A stretch of 44,307 nt of DNA from Sneathiella sp. (GTDB taxonomy: Bacteria > Pseudomonadota > Alphaproteobacteria > Sneathiellales > Sneathiellaceae): contig PAKP01000023.1 in NCBI GenBank assembly GCA_002706985.1, positions 1-44,307 of the forward strand, read 5' to 3'. The translations under genes and the position numbers were made by a program. Every line of letters starts with the position of its first letter. The first letter of the stretch is position 1. The notes beneath the pieces were generated by a model. It searched no databases and had not been told where the DNA came from. It was given only the letters and a program-made list of their open reading frames with translations. Of this stretch, positions 8,339-15,680 are shown one piece after another.

Positions 8339-8353
8339 CGCTTCGGCGAAGCG
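8339..8353 (+). repeat. Short GC-rich hairpin inside the operon
   Basis: CGCTTC and GAAGCG pair around a 3-base loop in the 69-base gap between the thiolase and the MaoC-type gene. No T-run follows, so it is not a convincing intrinsic terminator. It could stabilise or delimit mRNA segments. Low weight. Confidence 0.35.
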
Positions 8354-8383
8354 CTCCTGACCCTCCATTAATGAGTTGAACTT

Positions 8384-8827
8384 ATGATTGACCGCAGCCA
8401 TATCGGGCGCGAATTCGGTGCCCACACGGCCGATATTGAAAAGGGCCGCCTCCGGTTTTTTGCAAAAGCCACCGGCGAGACCAATCCGATCTATTTTGAT
8501 GAAGAGGCGACGAAAGCGGCGGGACTGCCGACCTTGCCCGCCCCGCCGACTTTCCTGTTCTCGATGGATATGGAAGTGCCGGATCCGTTTGAAATACTGT
8601 CGATCATGGATGTTGACCTCGGCAAGATCCTGCATGGCACCCAGGAATTCAACTATTTCAAGGATGTCTATGCCGGAGACACGATTTCCTTCAAATCCGA
8701 AATCACCGACATATTCGATAAAAAAGGCGGTGCGCTTGAATTCATCGTCAAGAAAACCGAGGCCACAAACCAGCATGGTGATGTCGTCGCAGAGATGACC
8801 CGCACCATTGTTGTCCGGAACGGATAG
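8384..8827 (+). CDS. FAS1-like/MaoC N-terminal hot-dog protein, likely non-catalytic hydratase subunit
   Basis: 147 residues forming one hot-dog fold (MaoC N-terminal-like dehydratase domain). At the place where active MaoC proteins have an Asp and a His (GDHNPIH in the next gene, 8836) this one has GETNPIY, so the His is Tyr and the Asp is Glu. In known pairs of this type (HadAB-like and ChsH1/H2-like), one subunit carries the active dyad and the other shapes the acyl pocket. Only 8 bases separate it from the catalytic partner. I read it as the structural half of a two-subunit (R)-specific enoyl-CoA hydratase. Partnership is inferred from adjacency and the complementary motif state. Confidence 0.85.
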   Translation: MIDRSHIGREFGAHTADIEKGRLRFFAKATGETNPIYFDEEATKAAGLPTLPAPPTFLFSMDMEVPDPFEILSIMDVDLGKILHGTQEFNYFKDVYAGDTISFKSEITDIFDKKGGALEFIVKKTEATNQHGDVVAEMTRTIVVRNG

Positions 8828-8835
8828 GGGGAAAG

Positions 8836-9255
8836 ATGTCAGAAGTTACCTATGCATCCGTCAAGGTCGGCGACGTTATTCCGGCGTTGACGAAGGATGA
8901 AATTACCCGAACAACCCTCGGTCTGTTTGCCGGGGCCTCCGGTGATCACAACCCGATCCATATCGATATTGATTTCGCGCGGGCAGCGGGGATGGAGGAT
9001 GTGTTCGCCCATGGCATGCTGTCCATGGCCTATCTTGCGCAGATACTGACAAACTGGGTGCCGCAGACTGCTTTGCGGAGCTATGCGGTTCGTTTTACCG
9101 CGATCACACATCTGAAAGACAGGATTAGATGTTCCGGGGAAATAACTGAAAAATTTGAAGAAAATGGTGAAACACGTGTTCGCATTTCTGTGCAGGCCGT
9201 CAATCAGGACGGCGATGTCAAGCTTGCGGGGGACGCCGTGGTCGCCCTTCCTTAA
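8836..9255 (+). CDS. MaoC-type (R)-specific enoyl-CoA hydratase, catalytic subunit
   Basis: 139 residues, one hot-dog domain. The hydratase-2 dyad is Asp37 and His42 in GASGDHNPIHID, followed by the FAHGMLSMAYLAQ helix of the family. It should add water to a trans-2-enoyl-CoA to give the (R)-3-hydroxyacyl-CoA. Ribosome site GGGGAAAG lies just before the ATG, and the gene starts 8 bases after its likely partner ends. The SDR downstream is a natural candidate to oxidise the product. Acyl specificity is unknown. Confidence 0.9.
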   Translation: MSEVTYASVKVGDVIPALTKDEITRTTLGLFAGASGDHNPIHIDIDFARAAGMEDVFAHGMLSMAYLAQILTNWVPQTALRSYAVRFTAITHLKDRIRCSGEITEKFEENGETRVRISVQAVNQDGDVKLAGDAVVALP

Positions 9256-9278
9256 TCCAACCAAACAGAGTTAGAAAA

Positions 9279-10103
9279 ATGAAAAAACTAGAAGGAAAAG
9301 TCGCCTATGTAACCGGTTCAGGCCGGGGGATTGGCCGTGCCGTTGCCCTCAAACTGGCGCGCGAAGGCGCCAAGGTCGTGGTCAATGATCTGGATCAGGA
9401 GCCGGCCGATGAAGTGGTGGGCGCGATCGAGGCGCTTGGCGGAGAGGCGATTGCCGTTGTCGGCAGCGTGACGGACCCCGATTTTGCCGACGGGTTTATC
9501 AAGGCCGGGATCGAGGCTTTCAGCGGGGTGGATATCATCGTCAACAACGCGGGCTACACATGGGACGCCCTGGTGCACAAGATGGGCGATGAGCAGTTCG
9601 ATGCAATGATCGATGTTCACCTGAAGGCCCCGTTCCGGGTTATCCGGGCGTCGTCCGGATTTATCCGCGCCGAGGCCGAAAAAGAGGCCGCAGAAGGCCG
9701 GGAGGTCTTCCGCAAGATTGTCAATATTTCCTCCATCGCCGGGACGGGCGGCAATGCGGGCCAGATCAATTATTCCTCGGCGAAGTCCGGCGTCCTCGGG
9801 ATGACCAAGACCATGGCGAAGGAGTGGGGGCGGCTGAAGGTCAATGTCAACTGCGTTGCCTTTGGCTTCATCGAAACCCGCCTGACGGAAGCTTCGGACG
9901 AGAAGAAAACCATCGTTGTTGAGGGCAATGAAGTCGGCATCGGTATTCCGAAAAAGCTGGTGGCGGGCATGCAGATGATGATCCCGATGGGCCGCGCCGG
10001 AACGCCGGAGGAGGCTGCAGACGGTGTTTATCTCTTCTGCGCCCCTGAATCCAACTATGTCAGTGGACAAACCCTGATCGTCGGCGGCGGCCTTACGATC
10101 TAG
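9279..10103 (+). CDS. SDR-family oxidoreductase, likely 3-hydroxyacyl-CoA dehydrogenase type
   Basis: 274 residues, classical SDR. The NAD(P)-binding loop is TGSGRGIG near residues 13-20, then NNAG near 92, catalytic Ser152 in NISSIAG and the YxxxK pair Tyr165/Lys169 (YSSAK). Asp in VVNDLD at the end of strand 2 favours NAD over NADP. The C-terminal half carries an extra stretch (EKKTIVVEGNEVGIGIP) compared with minimal SDRs, probably a substrate loop. Placement after a MaoC hydratase suggests oxidation of a 3-hydroxyacyl-CoA to the 3-keto form for the thiolase at 7133. The enzyme class is firm; the substrate is inferred. Confidence 0.9.
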   Translation: MKKLEGKVAYVTGSGRGIGRAVALKLAREGAKVVVNDLDQEPADEVVGAIEALGGEAIAVVGSVTDPDFADGFIKAGIEAFSGVDIIVNNAGYTWDALVHKMGDEQFDAMIDVHLKAPFRVIRASSGFIRAEAEKEAAEGREVFRKIVNISSIAGTGGNAGQINYSSAKSGVLGMTKTMAKEWGRLKVNVNCVAFGFIETRLTEASDEKKTIVVEGNEVGIGIPKKLVAGMQMMIPMGRAGTPEEAADGVYLFCAPESNYVSGQTLIVGGGLTI

Positions 10104-10125
10104 CGCAAATTAAAGGGGTATCACG

Positions 10126-10890
10126 ATGGAATTTGAAGATATTTCGCTGGAGATTGCGGACGGTATCGCGAAAATCACGATGCGGCGTCCTGACAAGCTG
10201 AATGCCCTCCGGGACCAGACAGGGGATGAGTTGCAGGCCGCTTTCGATGTGGTCGAGAACGATCCTGACGTCCGCGTCGTCGTTTTCACGGGTGAGGGCA
10301 GGGCGTTCGGGGCGGGATATGATCTTTCCATCATCGAACCCGATGTCGTCCCGGACCTCGCCAAGGTTCTGGAGGAACATTTCAACCCGCTGACCGTGAA
10401 AATGCGGAAATCCCGCTTGCCGATCATCAGCGTTGTCAACGGGCCTTGCGCGGGGGCGTCCGTCGGGCTGGCGCTATCGGGCGATATCGTCATCGCCGGG
10501 AAATCGGCCTATTTTTATGAGCCTTTCGTCGGATTGGCGCTGACGCCCGATGCCGGGAATACGATCTTTCTGCCCCGTATCGTCGGCCGGATTCGCGCTG
10601 CCGGAGCCATGTTCCTCGGCGATCGGATTTCCGCGGAGGAGGCCCTGTCCTGGGGCATGGTCTGGCGAGTTTACGAAGATGAAGAGCTGATGGCCAAGGC
10701 AGACGAGATGGCGCAAAAGCTCAGCAGCCTGTCGCCGAAGTCGCTGGCCCATACGAAAAACCTGATCTATGAGGCATCGGAACCGGGATTATCCCGGCTT
10801 CTTGACCTGGAGCGCGATGCCCAGGGTGATGTGTGCAAGGGACCGGAAATGAAGGCCTCTATCGCACGGTTTTTTGCCTCCCGCCGATAG
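10126..10890 (+). CDS. Enoyl-CoA hydratase/isomerase family protein (PaaG-like, Asp in place of Glu)
   Basis: 254 residues, crotonase fold. Oxyanion-hole segments are AFGAGYDL and GPCAGASVGL. The catalytic region reads FVGLALTPDAG, so Asp142 replaces the second glutamate of classical hydratases, and the first glutamate position is also not Glu. This pattern occurs in PaaG-type isomerases and other non-hydratase crotonases, so double-bond or ring-type isomerisation is more likely than simple hydration. Ribosome site AAAGGGG precedes the ATG. It is the last gene of the 5543-10890 operon; the following intergenic region carries an imperfect inverted repeat. Confidence 0.88.
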   Translation: MEFEDISLEIADGIAKITMRRPDKLNALRDQTGDELQAAFDVVENDPDVRVVVFTGEGRAFGAGYDLSIIEPDVVPDLAKVLEEHFNPLTVKMRKSRLPIISVVNGPCAGASVGLALSGDIVIAGKSAYFYEPFVGLALTPDAGNTIFLPRIVGRIRAAGAMFLGDRISAEEALSWGMVWRVYEDEELMAKADEMAQKLSSLSPKSLAHTKNLIYEASEPGLSRLLDLERDAQGDVCKGPEMKASIARFFASRR

Positions 10891-10995
10891 AAAACCCAAG
10901 AAAATTTAGTAAGCCGGCTTATTTCGGATCCCCCGGGATGAACGGGATATTCGATTATGAACCGGCTAAATTACTGTTGTTTCGACATAAAAATA

Positions 10996-11019
10996 AAAAA
11001 TGAATCATAAATCATTTTT
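10996..11019. promoter_or_regulatory. Inverted repeat upstream of the acyl-CoA dehydrogenase promoter
   Basis: Arms AAAAATGA (10996-11003) and TCATTTTT (11012-11019) flank 8 bases. Inside it lies the palindrome ATGAATCAT (11000-11008). A near copy (ATGATTCATAAAT) occurs at 13980-13992 before the TRAP operon. It ends 3 bases before the -35 hexamer, a position suited to a regulator. The regulator is not identified; TetR genes at 4721 and 19492 are candidates. Confidence 0.55.
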
Positions 11020-11022
11020 GTG

Positions 11023-11051
11023 TTGACTCGGAATACGTCTCTTCCTAGATT
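11023..11051 (+). promoter_or_regulatory. Predicted promoter of the acyl-CoA dehydrogenase gene
   Basis: TTGACT (11023-11028) and TAGATT (11046-11051) are 17 bases apart, close to the sigma-70 consensus. Initiation near 11058 would leave a leader of about 90 bases before the ATG at 11147. Confidence 0.6.
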
Positions 11052-11146
11052 CATCGCACTTCAGGGAGAGTTCAGGCATCGCCTGCAAAGATAATTAACT
11101 GCAAAAGCAGCCAGTACAGATTTGGGAAATCTAGAAAGAGGGCAGA

Positions 11147-12313
11147 ATGGAAAGCTATGTGTCTTTGCCGGAATTGGCGGGCGAAGAATATGTGCTCACG
11201 CGCGCAACGGCGCAGCGGTTTTTTGAAGAGGAAGTTGCCCCACATTATGCGGAATGGGAAAAACGCGGCTATGTAGATCGGGAGCTTTGGAAAAAAGCCG
11301 GATCGCAGGGCCTGCTCTGCACCATGATCCCCGAGGAATACGGCGGGATCGGCGGTAATTTTCTCCATGCAATGATTGTCGTGGAAGAGCTGGCAAGAAG
11401 CGAATGCGCGCTTCCGGGCTTCTTTACCCATTCCGACATTATCGTCCCTTACATCGCCCGACTGGGCACGGACGCGCAGAAGAAACAGTGGCTTCCGGGA
11501 TGCGTTTCGGGTGAGGTTATCACCAGTATTGCTATTACCGAGCCCGGCGCGGGATCCGACATGAAGGGAGTGCATTTGCGCGCCCGAAAAGACGGAGATG
11601 ACTGGATCCTGAACGGTCAAAAAACCTTTATCACCAATGGCTGGCTTGCCGACCTGATCATTGTGGTTGCCAACACCTCTCCGGATTCCGGATCGAAATC
11701 CAAGAGCCTGTTTCTGGTCGATACAAAGACCAAGGGGTTTGAGCGCGGACGCCTTCTCGAAAAGGTCGGCCAGAAAGCTCAGGATACGGCCGAGCTCTTC
11801 TTCGATGATGTCCGGGTGCCAGGCGATGCAATGCTTGGGGAAGAGGGGATGGGGCTCAAATATCTGATGCAGGAACTGCCGGTAGAGCGGCTGCTGGTGG
11901 GTGTCTGGGCGCAGGCCGTCGCCGAAACCGTGTTCGAGCGCACCTCTGACTATGTGTATGAACGAAAGGCCTTTGGCCAGTCGGTCGGCGACTTCCAGTC
12001 AACGAAATTCACGCTTGCGGATATCCGGACGGAACTGGAGGTGGGGCGTTCCTTCCTCAATGACTGCGCGAGCCGGGTTGTTCAGGGAAAATTGACCAGC
12101 GAAGTGGCGTCAATGGCCAAGATATGGCTGTCGGAAATGCAGGGCCGGGTAATAGATCGGAGTCTGCAACTGTTCGGTGGCTATGGCTATATGTGGGAAT
12201 ATCCGGTTGCCCGGGCCTTTGCCGATGCGCGTGCGCAGCGGATATATGGCGGTACCAATGAGATCATGAAGGAAATTATTTCCCGGGGCATTCAACAACG
12301 CAACGCGAAGTAA
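11147..12313 (+). CDS. Acyl-CoA dehydrogenase (FAD-dependent)
   Basis: 388 residues with the standard three-part acyl-CoA dehydrogenase fold. Visible signatures: SIAITEPGAGSDMKG and NGQKTFITNG in the FAD/substrate beta domain, and RKAFGQSVGDFQ and QLFGGYGYMWEYPVAR in the C-terminal helices. The end motif is IYGGTNEIM, so the MCAD-type catalytic Glu is absent there. Instead Glu247 in LPVERLLVG matches the position used in isovaleryl-CoA dehydrogenase, which hints at a short or branched acyl substrate. It introduces the alpha,beta double bond and passes electrons to ETF. It has its own promoter and is followed 18 bases later by a second ligase. Substrate is inferred only weakly. Confidence 0.92.
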   Translation: MESYVSLPELAGEEYVLTRATAQRFFEEEVAPHYAEWEKRGYVDRELWKKAGSQGLLCTMIPEEYGGIGGNFLHAMIVVEELARSECALPGFFTHSDIIVPYIARLGTDAQKKQWLPGCVSGEVITSIAITEPGAGSDMKGVHLRARKDGDDWILNGQKTFITNGWLADLIIVVANTSPDSGSKSKSLFLVDTKTKGFERGRLLEKVGQKAQDTAELFFDDVRVPGDAMLGEEGMGLKYLMQELPVERLLVGVWAQAVAETVFERTSDYVYERKAFGQSVGDFQSTKFTLADIRTELEVGRSFLNDCASRVVQGKLTSEVASMAKIWLSEMQGRVIDRSLQLFGGYGYMWEYPVARAFADARAQRIYGGTNEIMKEIISRGIQQRNAK

Positions 12314-12331
12314 TCTGGCGCAGGAGACTTG

Positions 12332-13936
12332 ATGATGAATGACAAGGACAGTCTGGTGGAGTTTTGGGGTGGATACACCTCTCTCGCGACGTTGGTAAGA
12401 GGGCAGGCGGAAAAGACGCCGAACCAGCTGGCGCTGGTGGCGCGGTCCGCAAACGGCCATGAAGAGCGGCTCACCTATTCCCAACTGGTCTGGCAAGGTG
12501 AGAAATTTGCCCGGGCACTGATGGAAATCGGGGCAAAGGAAGGGGATCATATCGGCGTCCTTCTGGATAACAAATCTGCCTATGAGGCCATTATGACACT
12601 CTTGGCCTGTACGTTTGGCGGCATGGTGTGCGTGCCTGTAAATGCACGCTTCGCACAAGAGGAAATACTTCACGCGGTAACCCTTGCCGATACGCGTATT
12701 TTGATATGCGGCCAGGCCACGCTTTCCCGGGTAAGGGATATTCGGCCGGATGCATTCATTCTTGAGAATGTAGTTCTTGTTGGCGATGAGGTGACGGAGG
12801 ATACACTCTCGTGGCGGGAGCTTTTCAATAAGGCGAAAGTTGTCGATGTCGACTGGCCAGAGCGTGGCCTCGATGATATTTCCGAAATTCTGTTCACATC
12901 CGGCACGACATCGCGGCCCAAGGCGGCATTGATGAGTAATCGAAGCGTCGTCGCCAGCGCCTATGGCTTTTCGCAGGCCATGAGTCTGGAGCCCGGAAGC
13001 GTGTATCAGAGCTTTTTCCCTTTTTTCACAACGGCATCTATTCGATGTCTCCTTTATCCGAGCTGGTTTGTCGGTGCCACGGCGATTGTCGATCCGGAAC
13101 TGGACGTCATGGATATCCTGGCTCGCATGGAACGTGAGCGGACGACGACCTATATCGGTGTCCCGGCCTTTTACATTTTCCTGCTGGAAAAATATCGGGA
13201 AACATCGTTTGACCTGTCGTCACTTGAAATCATCGATGCGGGCGGCGCGGCGATGCCGGCCGAACTGACGCGCCGTTTGATAGAGACCTTTCCGAAGCTC
13301 GACGTGCGGCAAACCTATGGCCAGACCGAGGGTGGCCCATGCGGGACGGTTCTTGTTGGAAAAGAGGCACTGGCGCATATCGGGTCGGCGGGTACACCCT
13401 GGGCTCAGACCGAACTCCGCATTGTTGATGAGAATGGAAATAACGTCGGGCTAAATATTGTTGGCGAGATCGTTGTGCGGTCTCCGTCCGTCTTCTCAGG
13501 ATATTTCAAGAATGAGGAGGCAACCCGCGAAACCCTGCAGGACGGATGGCTGTTTTCAGGTGATCTCGGACAGCTGGATGATGAGGGCTATCTCTTCGTT
13601 GTCGACCGCAAGAAGGATATGGTCATTCGCGGTGGCCTGAATATCGGCACCCAGGAAGTAGAGAGTGTGCTGCATCGATATGACGGCGTTGAAGAGGCAG
13701 CCGTGATCGGTGTGCCGCATGACAAGCTGGGGGAGGACCTGCTGGCGGTTCTGACGGTCGCATCAGGCGTGACCATAGACCCGGAAGCGATCCGGCAGTT
13801 CTGTGCAGATAAACTCGCGGATTTTAAAATTCCGCGGCGCTATGAAGTCATTTCCGAGATGCCACGCTCTCCCATGGGAAAAATACTCAAAACCGACCTT
13901 CGCGAACAATACAGCAAAGCTCTGGTGGATGCCTGA
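12332..13936 (+). CDS. AMP-forming acyl-CoA ligase (second in the window)
   Basis: 534 residues, ANL superfamily. Motifs: FTSGTTSRPKAALMSNRS (about residues 188-205), TYGQTEGG, FSGDLGQLDDEGYLF, DRKKDMVIRGGLNIGTQEVE, and PMGKILKTDLR with the C-terminal adenylation lysine. The start codon is ATG 12332 or the adjacent ATG 12335, both 5-8 bases after AGGAG; a TTG at 12329 is less likely. It lies between an acyl-CoA dehydrogenase and a TRAP importer, so the natural reading is activation of the acid brought in by that importer. It differs clearly in motif detail from the ligase at 5543, which suggests a different acid or a later pathway intermediate. Confidence 0.92.
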   Translation: MMNDKDSLVEFWGGYTSLATLVRGQAEKTPNQLALVARSANGHEERLTYSQLVWQGEKFARALMEIGAKEGDHIGVLLDNKSAYEAIMTLLACTFGGMVCVPVNARFAQEEILHAVTLADTRILICGQATLSRVRDIRPDAFILENVVLVGDEVTEDTLSWRELFNKAKVVDVDWPERGLDDISEILFTSGTTSRPKAALMSNRSVVASAYGFSQAMSLEPGSVYQSFFPFFTTASIRCLLYPSWFVGATAIVDPELDVMDILARMERERTTTYIGVPAFYIFLLEKYRETSFDLSSLEIIDAGGAAMPAELTRRLIETFPKLDVRQTYGQTEGGPCGTVLVGKEALAHIGSAGTPWAQTELRIVDENGNNVGLNIVGEIVVRSPSVFSGYFKNEEATRETLQDGWLFSGDLGQLDDEGYLFVVDRKKDMVIRGGLNIGTQEVESVLHRYDGVEEAAVIGVPHDKLGEDLLAVLTVASGVTIDPEAIRQFCADKLADFKIPRRYEVISEMPRSPMGKILKTDLREQYSKALVDA

Positions 13937-13975
13937 TGTCGAGGAAGTTGTCTGATCTGTTATACATAAAAAATG

Positions 13976-13996
13976 AAAAATGATTCATAAATTAAT
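13976..13996. promoter_or_regulatory. ATGATTCAT motif upstream of the TRAP operon
   Basis: The palindrome ATGATTCAT (13980-13988) sits in an A/T-rich stretch that closely resembles 10996-11014 upstream of the acyl-CoA dehydrogenase; both read AAAAATGAWTCATAAAT. This supports a common regulator for the two transcription units, although I found only two copies. Confidence 0.45.
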
Positions 13997-13998
13997 AC

Positions 13999-14045
13999 AG
14001 GAGTTCATATGAAGAAAGGCGCCTAACTCCCTTTGTGGGCGGGAG
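13999..14045 (+). other. TRAP-operon leader with a possible five-codon ORF and short hairpin
   Basis: AGGAG (13999-14003) is followed after 5 bases by an ATG at 14009 that opens a five-codon frame (Met-Lys-Lys-Gly-Ala) ending at TAA 14024-14026. Directly after it, CTCCC (14027-14031) can pair with GGGAG (14041-14045). A well-spaced ribosome site on a mini-ORF ahead of a stem is suggestive of leader control, but may be chance or a decayed gene start. Confidence 0.3.
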
Positions 14046-14100
14046 ATTTATCAAGTCTAACCACATAAGAAAACGAAATGAAACTAACAAGGACAATGTC

Positions 14101-15153
14101 ATGATTGGGAAAATCAAAGAGAATTTTAAACTTGGATTGATGGCGTTGACGATTCTATCGGCAACAACGGCAGCGGGAACAGCGTTGGCGGAAGACTATC
14201 CGGAAATGGACCTGCGACTGGCGCATTTTGTTCCTTCCAACACGGCGGGTGCAAACTGGGAGCAATGGTGGGCCGATGAAGTCGAGAAACGGTCAGGCGG
14301 CAAAATCAAGACCAAGATATTCTGGGCCGGCAGCATGGGTGGGCCGAAGGAAATCCTGAAATTGACCGGCACCGGTGCCGTACAGCTCGGCGCGACGGCA
14401 CAGGGTTATTTCTCGCGTGAGATGCCGGTTGCCGGTAATGCCTCTCTTCTGCGGGTTCACCAGACCCCGGCGGATGCCGTTGATACATGGCGGCGCTGGC
14501 AGGAAGATCCGCAAACGAGAGAGGACATGGATAAGAACGGCGTGATCGGGCTTTACCATCAGGGAAGCAACCCGTATCGGTTGTTCTGCACGAAGCCGGT
14601 TGAAACACTTGCGGATATGAACGGTTTGCGTGTCCGGGTGCCGGGCGCCCCTTACTGGGTGGAATTTCTGTCGAAAGTCGGTGTTGTTCCTGTCTCAATT
14701 CCCTACAGTGAAATGTATGGCGCGCTTCAGAAGGGGACAGTGGACTGTACCTTCGCGGCGCATGAGCAGGCGATTTCGGGCAAGTTTTATGAAGTTGCCA
14801 AATATGCCATCGATCTGAACATGGGCGCCCAGCCTGTCTGGGGAATTTTCGTCAACAAGCAACTGTTCGAGCAGTGGCCGGAAAATGTCCAGAACCTCAT
14901 GAGAGAGGTGAGCAGCGATTTGATGGACGTCGCGGCGGAAGAGAACATTGCGCTCGCGAAGAAAACCGTCGAAGTCGACTTCCCGGAACATGGCGTGACC
15001 TACGTTAATTTCAAGGAAACGAAAGAGTTCGATGAAGCTGCCGGAAACATGATTGATATCTGGGCGGCGGACCTGACGGAAAGAGGGTATGGAGAGGCCG
15101 TTGAACGCCTTGAACCCGTCCTCAGGGACAAACAAGCCAACTTCAAAGACTGA
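14101..15153 (+). CDS. dctP: TRAP transporter periplasmic solute-binding protein (DctP family)
   Basis: 350 residues. It begins with a signal peptide: a basic N-terminus, a hydrophobic stretch and a likely cut after GTALA, about residue 30. The mature part starts with the family-typical LRLAHFVP. The segment GLRVRVPGAP contains Arg179 near the place where DctP proteins bind the substrate carboxylate. The stretch YSEMYGALQKGTVDCTFAA is also typical. It binds a carboxylate in the periplasm and delivers it to the DctQM membrane part for sodium-driven import. I chose ATG 14101 because AAGGA lies 7 bases upstream and the signal peptide starts there; a longer frame from 14035 lacks both. The flanking ligase and crotonases suggest the cargo is the acid degraded here. 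Confidence 0.93.
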   Translation: MIGKIKENFKLGLMALTILSATTAAGTALAEDYPEMDLRLAHFVPSNTAGANWEQWWADEVEKRSGGKIKTKIFWAGSMGGPKEILKLTGTGAVQLGATAQGYFSREMPVAGNASLLRVHQTPADAVDTWRRWQEDPQTREDMDKNGVIGLYHQGSNPYRLFCTKPVETLADMNGLRVRVPGAPYWVEFLSKVGVVPVSIPYSEMYGALQKGTVDCTFAAHEQAISGKFYEVAKYAIDLNMGAQPVWGIFVNKQLFEQWPENVQNLMREVSSDLMDVAAEENIALAKKTVEVDFPEHGVTYVNFKETKEFDEAAGNMIDIWAADLTERGYGEAVERLEPVLRDKQANFKD

Positions 15154-15161
15154 GCTGGCTG

Positions 15162-15680
15162 ATGTATCGAACTATAGAGCTAACGTTGCATATTATCTGC
15201 GCACTCGCTCTGGTCATCATGATGTCGGTCGGTGCGGCCGACATCATTCTGGGCGAGTTGTTCAATATGTATCTGCCTTTCAAAGTGGAACTTAGCGGCC
15301 TTCTGTTTGCCGTTGTCATTTTCCTCTCGCAGCCGCTGGTCATGGCAAGGCGGGAGCATGTCGTCGTGGACATATTCTCCAGCCGGCTGAAATCCGGATG
15401 GAAATTTCTCAGCCTGATCGTGGCGAATGTTACGGCCATTATCGTACTTGTCCTGCTGACTTTCGCGTCATGGCAATTGTTTACATCGAGCCTGGCGTTT
15501 AATGAAAAGTCGATCGATTTTCTGCAAATCCCGATATATCCGGTGAAGCTTCTGGTGTTCCTGGGTTTCCTGTTCACCATTCTGGTTGCGGGACTGCAAC
15601 TTATTCAGCTTTTTCGGCATAGCGATAAAAATATCTCGCCTCAGGAGGGCGATAGTAACGGAGGGACGGAAAATGGATAG
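15162..15680 (+). CDS. dctQ: TRAP transporter small permease (DctQ family)
   Basis: 172 residues with four hydrophobic segments (about 10-32, 45-65, 85-107 and 125-147), the DctQ topology. QPLVMARREHVVVDIF is the conserved loop after the second segment. It forms the membrane complex with DctM. It starts 8 bases after dctP and overlaps dctM by 8 bases, so the three are one translationally linked unit. Confidence 0.92.
   Translation: MYRTIELTLHIICALALVIMMSVGAADIILGELFNMYLPFKVELSGLLFAVVIFLSQPLVMARREHVVVDIFSSRLKSGWKFLSLIVANVTAIIVLVLLTFASWQLFTSSLAFNEKSIDFLQIPIYPVKLLVFLGFLFTILVAGLQLIQLFRHSDKNISPQEGDSNGGTENG

Larger units (their letters stand above)
10891..11146. other. 256-base intergenic region with inverted repeats and a promoter
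   Basis: No gene is seen. After the crotonase stop there is a self-complementary AAGCCGGCTT (10911-10920). The outer segments 10903-10917 and 10962-10972 can pair imperfectly (AATTTAG..GCCGG with CCGGCTAAATT) and might end the upstream transcript. Further on are the 24-bp inverted repeat at 10996-11019 and the promoter at 11023-11051. Confidence 0.45.

Noticed and set aside
8339..8353. Hairpin read as an intrinsic terminator
   Set aside because: No T-run follows, and the MaoC pair downstream clearly belongs to the same pathway.
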